Positions 53,701-64,000 of a stretch of 64,000 bases of DNA are shown here, in pieces. Position 1 is the first letter of the stretch. Each line of letters begins with the position of its first letter. The notes beneath the pieces were generated by a model. That model was given only the letters and a program-made list of their open reading frames with translations. It was not told where the DNA came from and did no database searches. The DNA is from Plasmodium brasilianum (lineage: Eukaryota > Apicomplexa > Aconoidasida > Haemosporida > Plasmodiidae): NCBI RefSeq assembly GCF_023973825.1, contig NC_090124.1, forward strand, positions 1 through 64,000. Direction: 5' to 3'. A program made the position numbers and the translations under genes.

Positions 53701-54139
53701 AGGCCAATTTATATTTAGTATGCTGTGTAATTTTTTTGTATTTTTTTAATTTTAATAATTAAACGAACCTCTATATTAATGTGTACATAATATAAAAAAT
53801 TATTTGTTTGGAAATAAATTATACACAATTTGCTTAGTTGAAATTAATATGTAATATGTTTTTTAAGGTCTTTTTAAAACCTATTCTATTTATTTTATTT
53901 TAATTAATAATATTAAATAGAAAAATTACTATAATATTTAATACATTTTATCTATTATTGCATTTGAATATATATTATAACTATAATAAAATATATAAAA
54001 ATAAGAATTTTAGTATTTTGAAGAGGAGGAAAACAATGAAAAAAAAGTGCAATAAATTTTCTATTTAATATTAAGGAGAAAATTATATTTCAGAATTTTA
54101 ATTATCACATTAAATTTAGTATTTATAAATAAATTCCAA
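50581..54139. other. Intergenic, no gene seen
   Basis: Holds a long (AT)n tract at 50730-50769. The 68-codon plus-strand frame at 51549-51755 is low-complexity and unsupported. From about 53.19 kb the sequence belongs to the duplicated block shared with 33.5 kb. Confidence 0.5.
50730..50769. repeat. (AT)n microsatellite, longest in the window
   Basis: About 20 uninterrupted AT units, roughly 150 bp past the end of the STP1 pseudogene. Confidence 0.9.
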
Positions 54140-55560
54140 ATGATTACAAATACAAATAAAATTTTTTTTTTTATAAAAATTTTCTCATTTTCCCTATTAA
54201 TATGGGTATTCCAGGATATATATGAGGTAGAATCATTATTACATTTAATAATTTCCATACATTCTTTGTAATCGTATATTTTCATTTTAAAACTAATATT
54301 TTATTCATACGGAAATGAGCATATATTTATAAATATTAAACATTTACTAAAATTTTTAGATAAATATCTCAAGAAAATCATGGAATAAGAAAATCTACAT
54401 AAATAATACCTTAGATATAGGGGTAAACAGATTATTATGTGCAAAAGCGTATTTAAATTCCAAAAACAGACGCCTTCATAGAAGAGTGAACTTTCCTTAC
54501 AATATTATAAAATGTGTTGATTCATCCAAATATGTGGATGAGATTTTAAATTCTTATGATTCATCAATACCTACTGAATATTTTGAAAGATTATATAAAG
54601 AATTAAAAAGTAAATCACGTCGGACGAGAGAATATGAATAAAAAGTACAAGAAATAATAACATATATATATAAACTTTTAGATCATTTAATTGCAAAATA
54701 TGAAAAAAAAGCAAAAAAAGGGTCACGCACTAATCGTGAAAAGTATCAAAAATATTTCGATATTGTATCTAGCTATAAAACTGAATGTATGCTTTTGCTT
54801 ACTGTTCCAGACTTAGCAAAAGAAAAAATTTCATATAAATATAATGCATTTTTGGATTCTGCATATGATGAAGCAGTATTCTATGAATTATTTTTACATG
54901 CAAAATCTGTTATGGATTCACATAATAAAACTCAGAATAATACTGGAAAGGATAACTAGCCCATATAAGTATAACAAGTTTTATGAACTTCTATTAGGTT
55001 TATACAAAAAAATTATTTTTTTAAATATTTAAATTTAGAGAATTTATTTTAATGTAGATGATATTTTATGTATTTAATAGTACGTAAAAGAACTCCTATT
55101 ATATAAGTGATACATGAGTTACCGTATTTTCAGTATTTATCGAAATAAATCCATTTAGTGTTATAGTTAAATCACATCGTTTAAATAGTTTATTTATTCT
55201 TTATGTGTTTATTCATGTAATTAATTTTCAAATATTCTATCAGAAAATATAAATTTAAAAATTTTGCGCTTTCTTCTTATATTTTAATTTTTATATGTAA
55301 GAAAATTGCCCATGTGTGATTTGCTTATATTTTAAAAATTATATTTTTACTAATTGTTTTATTAACTTTCTTATAGCATTTTTGTTTATGTTTTCATTTA
55401 TATTTAAACATGTATTGTAAATTTTTAAAGTTAAGACATTATTAAGTTTTAAAATTATTCTCTTTATATGAATATATTTGTCTAATTCACATACATGGAC
55501 ATTACATGTAAATTAATATAAAATTGTTGAAAAAAAAAATATGCTCAATATTGAAGTATT
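53190..55560 (+). repeat. Diverged duplicated block around an exported-protein gene, copy 2
   Basis: Partner of 33530-35900. The homology covers upstream DNA, the two-exon gene and about 700 bp of 3' flank. The copy here kept a nearly intact gene; the copy at 34.5 kb decayed. Confidence 0.65.
54140..54959 (+). pseudogene. Exported protein, two exons, single in-frame TAA
   Basis: Exon 1 is 54140-54226 (29 residues): MITNTNKIFFFIKIFSFSLL, then IWVFQDIYE. The intron is 54227-54359 (133 bp; donor GTAGAA, acceptor TTTTTAG). Exon 2 is 54360-54959, in one frame to TAG apart from a TAA at 54639-54641 (residue 123). The total would be 228 residues. NTLDIGVNRLLCAKAY places R at residue 53, the export-motif position used in the fam genes, but the fifth motif position is A, so the motif is non-canonical. 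The rest is soluble and helical-looking, rich in K/E/Y: EYFERLYKELKSKSRR, LLDHLIAKYEKKAKKG, KYQKYFDIVSSYKTE, AFLDSAYDEAVFYELFLHA. No membrane segment precedes the stop. I do not recognise the domain. The opposite-strand frame at 54061-54285 is a shadow of exon 1. Confidence 0.7.
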
Positions 55561-58500
55561 ATAATTAAACATAAAGATTAATTTTATAATAATTTTTACT
55601 TAATAGAAGTATAGTATAAGAGTAAATTTTAATTTTTTCATATTTTTTATTTTAATCACGGAAAGATGATTATAGAAGAGAATTACAACTTTTATATTAT
55701 AAACAAGTACATCATCCCATGTTCATTTACTAATCATTTTTGGATGAACATATTTTTTATTATATTTAATTTTTTTTTTTACCAATTATTTTATTCTAAT
55801 TACGTTATAATTTTTCATATTATATATTTTGTTAAATCTTAATATGTAAGTTCCTTCTTATCTGTATGTCACACATAATATATAATATTAATGTAGAAAA
55901 AAGTTATTTGAGTTCTATATATATATATATATATATATATTTTTTTATATTAAATAACATATTTTTCTTATTATTCTTATTAATTATTATACGATTCTAA
56001 AATTTAATATAATTAAGGAAATTATATTTCAGCCTTCAACATTAGAATAATTATTAAAAATATATAATGTGAAAGAAAATAATAAAGAACATATTAAACG
56101 TCTATATGGAACTTATTAAAGAACTATATAAGTAGTGTAATACATATGTAATATTCCAGATGTAATTTTCCCCTTTCACCATCTTACAAGTGATAGCTAA
56201 TTTCGTTTGGGATTATATTCTAGCTCTACATAAAAAAATTTAGCAAAGTATAATGTTTATAAAATAATAAAAAAAGCTTAATTGTATAAATTTTTTCTAT
56301 AATGTAATTCTACTGTGCCCATTTACCCCCCATTTTCGTTATGTTAAACTTATATTTCATATTCTGCAGATATATGATTGTTAAATATTAATTTTAATTA
56401 TATCTATATTAATTTATAAAAATAAATTATGCAATACTATAATTAATCAAAAAAAGAATAACATATCTCGCACAAGTTAAAAGTATTATTTTAATTGTTA
56501 TTAAAACACTAATTGATGATAATCATACATTCCTTAAATATTTGGGATATCTACATGTAATTAATTACTACTAAATAATGTTTGATAGTCATATTTTTAT
56601 ATGAAAATTTTGTCATCTTATTAAGTATTATTCATCTCTTAGGTTAGATATAAATAATCACAAATTTTGATATATTCTTATCAAAGTGATGTATATCCGT
56701 ACGTCTTTTATTCCATACAAATAGTAGTTATCTTTTTGTATACTGTTCTAATTTTTTAAAGATTATAATCCTTGTATGAATAACAATACACATGAAATTA
56801 TATATTACATTTCATTATTTATAATACTTTATTTAATATTCGTATATATATGAACCTTTTTATTTACTTAACGTATTATTAATTAGCAATTCCTTATTGT
56901 GTCGTTAAAAAAGAAATCTTTATAAAAATACTGTATTGTGTGATCCACAATATAAAATTAACAATACGAGCTTATAACATAAAAAATTAAATAAAGAAGT
57001 AATGCAAAAATGAATATAAAACAAAAATTTCTTTTATATAATTTTTGTAAAATTATACTTTGATATAATTACTATCTACTTTTTTTTTTCTTTTTTTTTT
57101 TTTATCAAAATTTTCAAAAGAATCATTAATACATATAATTTCACACCATTCTTACAATCATTAACATAAGAGAATAAACAATTAAATATCATATTTCTTT
57201 GGAAAAACATATATATAATTTAATTATAACGAAAATAAAAAAATTAAATAAAATTCCACAAGTATCACAAATAAAGTTACATTAAAAAAAAAACAAAGTA
57301 AAAAATATATATGCGTAAAACCTATTTCATTACATAATTAAATGTTCTCTCAATTTGCTTCTTCATAATTAACAACTATCATATTTTGAATTATTCTAAA
57401 AAATAAATAAATTTATTTTTACTCTCATACAACTAATGACAAAAGAGAAAAAATCGTTCTATTTACATATAAATTAATGACGGCAGTTATTACTTTATTT
57501 TTGTTCTAAAAATATTTAGAATATGACATTATTATCTATAGCATATATTATTTTGCATTAGCACAAAATTAACATATATTATACAGAATAAAATAATACA
57601 CATTAAAATATAACTTTCATTTTGATTTATATTATTTTTATTTGACTTAATACATTATCATGTTTTAGAAGATGTATAAATGAGATATTAAAGAGTAGTT
57701 ATAAATTTTGCAGTACTGTAATATTTCTTTTCATAATTTTTTTTTTAACACAATAACTATAATAAAAAATTATGGTAAATATAATTAAAACTTTATTTTA
57801 TATCATATCGGTTCACTTCAATATTATTATATAATTATATATTATTTAGTTTAAGAATATATAGGTATTGTATTCCCATTTTTTTAAGATATATAATTCT
57901 AAATTTATTTAAGAATAATTTGTACAAAATTATTAAATTAATTTTTTTTTTTTTTATTCGTTTTTTAATTAATATATTTTACACAAATTTTTTAGGTATA
58001 TTTATTAGTTTTTTCTTTTCCAAATTATATATTTTTTTTAAAATATAATATGTTATATCACTATTATTTAGAAGCTCACTAAATAAATGCACACTGTTAT
58101 AAAAAAGATCAATATACCTTAATAAATAAAAAGGAACACACGTAATATTCTATGTTCGTGCCTTTTTTTTTAAACATGATGTAACATATTTAAAAACTTA
58201 AAATATTTTATGCTAATGCATACATAATAATAATAATGTAAAATAATATAATGCGTCTTAATTTATTATTAAAATAAATAATAATACTTAAATTAGCCAA
58301 TGTCACAATATTAATTTATTAACTCTCTCTTAATATATAAAGCGGGTTGTGTAAGAATAACATTATATACTCTCAATCAAATATATGTAATTATCATGAG
58401 TTGTTTAATGGATATTATAAGATTATAACGACAAAGAATAATTTTATTTGTTCATCGAATTGCCTTTCCTTAATAACCCACGGTTACTTTTATTTAACAT

Positions 58501-58868
58501 AGATAAACACATTTAATCACTAGTATTTAATTATACTTTGTGATTATCTTTTTATAAAATATAGCTATACTGACTGCGAGGATATTTGAACTGTTCTAAA
58601 ATATTTTAAAATCTATGTCATATGTATTGATAATGTAGATGAAATATGAATATAAATATATGCTTATAAATGTTTATATTATCTTACTACTAAACGCAAT
58701 AATATTTATTGTAAAATAAATTTGACGCAGAATATTTTTAATAAATTTTTTTTAAATTTCAAATATATAAATATATGTACCTTGGTTGTCACGTTATTTC
58801 CAGTTCAACATGGAGCACTTAAATTAGAACTGATTCTTTTATAAATAATTATTTTTGCTCTTTTCATT
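54960..58868. other. Intergenic, no gene seen
   Basis: 3' flank of the 54140 gene (homologous to 35.3-35.9 kb), then AT-rich DNA with a (TA)n run at 55917-55940. No supported coding sequence. Confidence 0.5.
55917..55940. repeat. (TA)n microsatellite
   Basis: About 12 units in intergenic DNA. Confidence 0.9.
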
Positions 58869-59090
58869 TTGAAATACGTAAAAAAAAAAAAATTATACAA
58901 AGTAACACTAATATTTTACATTTTAAGATTAATTTTCTACTTACCTTATGAAGAACCAACAAAAAGAAAAATATTACAAGAATTAACAAAATTATTAACA
59001 ATACACAGTAAAAATTATCATTTAGTAATTTTTTATCAGAATATTATGATGCACTGTATAAAGCATTTTTATATTTAAATGATTATTTAG
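58869..59090 (+). pseudogene. Possible degenerate coding fragment, family unknown
   Basis: The plus strand reads LPYEEPTKRKILQELTKLL, then THSKNYH-like residues. After a one-base shift it reads FLSEYYDALYKAFLYLNDYL. Both pieces have charged, non-low-complexity composition unlike the chance frames around them. The second recalls the C-terminal helices of the 54140 protein (SAYDEAVFYELFLHA). No signal exon was found upstream. It may be the 3' end of another exported-protein pseudogene or a PIR-like remnant. Low certainty. Confidence 0.3.
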
Positions 59091-59109
59091 CTCGGTGAAG
59101 TTATTTTTT

Positions 59110-59740
59110 ACATCATAATTCAGTAACATGATCATTTGTAGCTTTGTCATACATTTTTTTTTATTCTTCAATTGATTTTTTATTAAAATTCTTTAATTCA
59201 ATTAAGAAATCATTCTGATTAAAATTTTCTTCATATTTAAAAAAATTTTTGCAGTTTTCATTATAATCACCATGTTCATAACAGTATATACAGAATTTCC
59301 CTCTATACGCTTTATATAGTTTGTATATACATATGTAATATATATACAAGATATATCCTTTTTATCTATATAAGGATCAATTTTACATTAAAATATTTCG
59401 TATTCCCTAAAAAAGTTGTGCAAGTTTTTCTTTTCCTTTAATTCTTTGAAATTATAATTGTTATCAAAACTATAGTAATAGTAATTTATATCTAATTGAC
59501 TATTAATTGTATGTTTCACATAAACAATAATGGTAAATTCTTATAAACTACGAATATTATTCAAATAATTATCATATATTTTCCTTATTTTATCGTATAC
59601 CCAATGAACGAAATATTCTCACTAATCATTACTCCTTTTATTCTCTATTTTAGATTTTTTAACTAACATTCTTGATTATATGTTATAAATTTCATTAATT
59701 ACATGGCAATTCTTTTCTATCATAAGTACATCTATATCAA
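59110..59740 (-). pseudogene. PIR (mir) pseudogene, ectodomain remnant
   Basis: Reading from about 59.70 kb towards 59.16 kb the minus strand gives INEIYNI, then EYFVHWVYDKIRKIYDNYL (the PIR YW-type block). Next come NFKELKEKKNLHNFFREYE, CKIDPYIDKKDIS, and after a frameshift KAYRGKFCIYCYEHGDYNE. NCKNFFKYEENFNQNDFLIE and KNFNKKSIEE follow. This is the order of the PIR cysteine-rich ectodomain, with the CxxCY and NCKNFFK motifs near its end. Several stops and at least one frameshift occur. The first exon, membrane segment and cytoplasmic exon were not identified. Confidence 0.7.
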
Positions 59741-62691
59741 TTATAAAAACATTTAAAATGCATTTCTTATCAAATATACATCGAATTATATACTTCCACA
59801 TATTGTACACCATTATAAAAGTATTAAAATGCAGAGCAGGGAGTATCTAACTTTCACATATTCATTATTACAAATAGTCAAAAACATTCACATTATTCGG
59901 GTATTTTAAGCCTTAAAATATGTTATTCTATCTTTTTAAAATGTCTTAAAGTTTATAATGAAGTTAACTAACATTTATAGCATGCAAAGGTAAATTTACC
60001 GTATTTTGCTTAAATTAAAAAGTTTTTTTTCTTATAATTTCCATATAATAAATTAAAATAATCATAAGAACTAATTTCAATTTTCTAATGTTCCTATAAT
60101 AAAATAAAAAAAAACAATCAGTAAATACTTATTTTCAATAATATATTATTATGGTATTCAAAGGGAAGGTGAATTCTTAAACAAAGTCCTATAAATAATC
60201 ACTATAATAAAATATGGGAATGTGCCTCTACTACTAAATTTCTGCGAGTTAAAATTTCCATTGTGACATATTCCATAATATTGAAATAATATTTTATTGT
60301 TCATTAGTACGTATACTCAAACATAAATGTACAAATAGAATCGAAAATTTCATTTATTAATATTGTATATCTTGATATAAAAAAATACATAAAGAAAACA
60401 TGTATCCAAAAATAATTTTACAGTGATAAATTCTATTGGCATAGCATAAATTGTATAAAATAAATACCTTTAATAATAATAACAAAAAAATTCTGAAAAA
60501 TTATTATTACAACAATATTTAGTAATTATTAAATATCCAAATTATTAGATAAATATAAAAGCTTTAGGAAAGGTGAAAAAGTTATATTTTTCCTTCATGT
60601 ATATATAAGCAATGTTGTTACATCTTCAGAAATAAAAATATTACCCATATATTTACATTGTTAGTAATAAAACAAAACATTTTAATTATAGTTATTCTAG
60701 TTTTTTATTTTTTTTAAAATATGTTAAATAATATATATATATATAATTCACGTTAAAGTGTAAAAAAGGAAAACCTTAAAAATAACTCCGTAACTTTATC
60801 ATATAATTTTATATATGGATAAGAAATTTAAATTGAAATAATATAACTTATATTAACCGATGAACATTCAATATATGTAAACTAATTATTTAATGGAACA
60901 TTAATTAAATTTTCTTTTCATTTATTTAAAAAAAAAAAAAAATATTTCACAAGTTTTGGAAGATTTGAGCATATTTAGAGCGTATAAAATGTAGATAAGC
61001 TATACCATCATGTATTAACAGAAAATTTATGAAATTTAATTAGGTACATTATACTAAAATTTCTAATTTTTTATACTTATCTCATCATATAAACGTTTCC
61101 TCTTATCTTTAAACATTTTTAATTATTATAACTTTAATAATAAAAATAAATAAGAAAAAAAAATTTAAAAAAAAAATTTTTAATTACGAAACCTTGAAAG
61201 CTATGGAAAAATGCTTACTCAATCGCATAATCTCTTCTATAAATATTAGCATATTCAAAAACAAAGCAATAAAGATTTTTAGTAATATATAATTATTTTT
61301 ATATTTTTAAAATTATAGAACAATATGGATTCCACGCTTACATCAGAATTTCATTATGTATTTAAATTGATGTATATTTTATCATTAAAAAACAAAAAAC
61401 ATAAAAATGTATAAATTTATTTATTATTATTTTTTTTTTTCTTGCTAATTTTAATCTTTTCACATAAATTCTTATTCTATTAAAAATTCTTTAAAGAAGG
61501 ATTAGACATTATTTCACTTTACCATATCAATTTCTTTTTTAAACGTGCTATATATTAAAAAAATAAGTAAAAAGGTATTTAATAAAAACCAACCATATTA
61601 AATAATAAAAAAAATAATGTATATAAATACGAGAATAATGTTAAAAAACGTAATGTATATTCCAAAATGACAATTTTTTATATGTTTATTTTTGTTCTTA
61701 TTGTATTATATCTTTTTTACATTATTGAAACCTTCATAAAAATAAACATATACGAATTCAAATTTTACGGTTTTAATAACTTACTTAGCACTAAATTATT
61801 GGAAATGTTGAATTCATATATAAACACACACCCTCTGTAATTATCAAACATATTATATTATATTATTTTACACAATAAAAGTTTCATATACTTTTTGTTA
61901 CATAAAGGTAAAACGATGGCACAAGGAATTATATTTTGTCACCTTTTTTTTGATTAATAACTCTAGATTATAACAAATCTAAATTGGATGCTATATATAC
62001 TATAAATGTCTTGAATACGTAACAATTTTTTTACGTTATATCTATTGTTACTCCCTTTTCAATAATAATTTTTATCAAGGATAATTTTAAAATATATTAC
62101 AGCAGGATAATTCGTACGTAATTCCTAAAAAATTCTTATTATATAATTTCTAAAAGGTGATTTAAACATAATAGTTCTTCTAAGTATATATTGCTTATAT
62201 ATGCTGATACATATTTTATTACTACAATTTTATTCCCTATTATATCTTCATTAATGGTATAATTTATCAATTTACGGCATATATATATTTTTTTTTTGTA
62301 ATGAATTGTTTATAAGTTGAAACATAATTTTTATACTATCTTATATTTTAAGCGATTATTAATACCTGCTTCTTTGTTTTATTTGAATAACATGAAATAA
62401 TAATATTCTTAAATAAAACAATTACTAAAGTATTTTATGTTTTTTTTTTTTTTTTTTCTTCTACTTCTACGGGTTCTACAATTATATTTATTAAAAAAAA
62501 AAAATTGAAAGCCTTTTATTTTAACAGAAGAGAAATAATTAAAATAAATTATTAATCAACCATTTACTGATTATTATCTAAAATGTCATATATATATATC
62601 TATATATATATATAGATAGATATATTGTACCTTAATTATTGTATAACATTTAGCAATTTTACAAACATACATTTTAAAACAAAATACGATT
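59741..62691. other. Intergenic, no gene seen
   Basis: AT-rich DNA. The 59.74-59.95 kb part may include the lost 5' end of the PIR pseudogene. A 19-base T-run near 62440 and an AT-repeat cluster at 62588-62625 precede the next pseudogene. Confidence 0.45.
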
Positions 62692-63489
62692 ATGATAGTC
62701 TTTTCTACCAAAATTATTATTTATTCCTTTTTAATATGTACATGGAAATATTCCTATGAGGAGTCTTAATTATTTTACTTAAACACGTGTATCCTTCGCA
62801 ATTTTATCTTATACGGAGAAGAAAACTTTATTAATATATAATTTAAATATACATTTATTTAATGCTAAATATATATTACTATATTTATAGATGTCCATGT
62901 GTGGTTAAGCAGGGAATGTAGAATAGAATAGAAATTATACTCTAAATCTGAGAATTAGCTGATTATTAAGTAGTGAAGCAAAAATAGTGGAAGAACAGAA
63001 TTTTGAACAATCAAAAAATGGAATATATATTTTACTAGACAAAAGTGATGATGGATATGAAGAAGAAAAAAATTCACTATAACATAATAAGTATATTCGA
63101 AGACCTATTAATAAATTATTATACCGTGATCTTTTTCAGAAAGAACATTAATTTTTGATGATACATTAAAAACTTAAATCAAGATGATCCATTAAACACT
63201 GAACATAATTTAAAAAATAAATCTTATATCTTAAATCATTATGATAATTTTGAAAAGCATACAAACCTATCCAAACTATTAGAAAATGTAAACTTAAAGA
63301 GTGAATCAAGTTTATTCCAAATGATATTAAATAATAAACATATTTCTGTTAAATTTTATGACAGAGTTAAAACAATTTTATATTTAATAAAAAAATATAT
63401 AGTATGTTCTGAAGCTATGTTTTCCATAGCTTTGTATGTAATAATTTGTCTGTGTTTTAAGATTACTTTGACATATTATTTATTCTAGC
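62692..63489 (+). pseudogene. Exported-protein pseudogene with broken export motif
   Basis: A signal-like exon at 62692-62760, MIVFSTKIIIYSFLICTWK then YSYE, ends like the exon at 34509-34595 (QYSYE), but the GT donor is replaced by GA. Downstream, from about 62935, the strand reads LNLRIS, then TGA, then LLSSEAKIVEEQNFEQSK. Restoring the arginine expected at the TGA gives an RLLSSEA motif like those of exported proteins. DDGYEEEKNSL follows, then, after frameshifts, DDPLNTEHNLKNKSYILNHY, DNFEKHTNLSKLLE, SLFQMILNNKHISVKFYD and a hydrophobic end, AMFSIALYVIICLCF, finishing with TAG at 63487-63489. The DD.F-type repeats recall other Plasmodium exported proteins of unknown function. Confidence 0.5.
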
Positions 63490-64000
63490 TTTGTACTCAC
63501 TTAAATAGTGTGGTTCAAACTTATTTAATGCTCCTCTTATCATTATTAAAATGGTGTTTTTACAAAATTATTATATATATATTTTTTAATTAATATATAT
63601 AAAATCATTTGACAGATAAATTTAAGGTTAGAAATAATTATAAATAAAATACAAGTAGTTATAAAATTAATTTTATAAATTTTTAAATTTATTATTGTCA
63701 TTCGAAGGTGCATAAAATATTTATATGTTAAACAGTAAAAACTATATGCTCCTAATACAAATGTATTATATTTGAATTATTTATTTTTCTATAATTCATC
63801 TTAAAAAATTGTCTTAATATAATTCTATGCATTCCATAATATAATTAAATCCTTTATCTTTTTATTGTTAATATAAATTAGTAAATTTTCAAAATATTTG
63901 TAAAAATATACTTTTTGGCAAATATGCATGTGTATATGTATGAAAAACATTAATATTTATAGGTTAAAAATATAAAAGTAAAAATAATTAAATTTCATTG
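63490..64000. other. Right-edge intergenic, nothing supported
   Basis: AT-rich DNA with no open frame or exon signature. Confidence 0.5.

Noticed and set aside
54061..54285. 74-codon minus-strand frame
   Set aside because: Shadow of the plus-strand signal exon at 54140-54226.
1..64000. Prokaryotic-style systems, CRISPR arrays, rRNA or tRNA genes
   Set aside because: No repeat-spacer structure, conserved RNA stem sequences or bacterial coding pattern seen; the gene content is Plasmodium subtelomeric.

Overview
The window is extremely AT-rich (well over 80 percent by eye), with many (TA)n and poly(A/T) tracts and sparse short genes split by small T-rich introns. The gene families identify it as Plasmodium subtelomeric DNA. 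The two-exon genes with a 29-residue signal-peptide exon and an RLLAKYK-type export motif match my recollection of the fam-l/fam-m families of Plasmodium malariae. A three-exon PIR gene and a decayed STP1 gene fit the same species. The species call rests on recognition, not on a search.

Left half (1-32 kb): seven fam-l/fam-m-like genes or pseudogenes, all on the minus strand, 3-6 kb apart: a truncated fam-l (5-563), a decayed fam-m (3139-4024), three intact genes (6570-7384, 11632-12329, 16053-16892), a broken paralogue (21654-22463) and a fam-l interrupted only by two in-frame TGA codons (27735-28696). Where complete, each has an exon 1 of 84-90 nt, a 121-133 bp intron and an exon 2 carrying the export motif. 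Diverged similarity between intergenic regions shows that genes and their upstream DNA were duplicated together. The first ~80 bases are GC-rich and unlike everything else; they cut the first fam-l gene.

Right half (33-64 kb): mixed strands and mostly decayed genes. There are three plus-strand exported-protein pseudogenes (34.5, 54.1 and 62.7 kb), two of them inside a diverged duplicated block. There are two minus-strand PIR pseudogenes (38.4 and 59.1 kb), one intact three-exon PIR gene (42021-43745, 488 residues) and a long STP1 pseudogene (about 48.0-50.6 kb).

Functionally this is a variant exported or surface protein repertoire. Products would be secreted and, for those with an export motif, sent into the infected red cell. 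No housekeeping, tRNA, rRNA, CRISPR or prokaryotic features were seen. Exon boundaries were worked out by hand from GT/AG sites, reading frame and similarity between family members.
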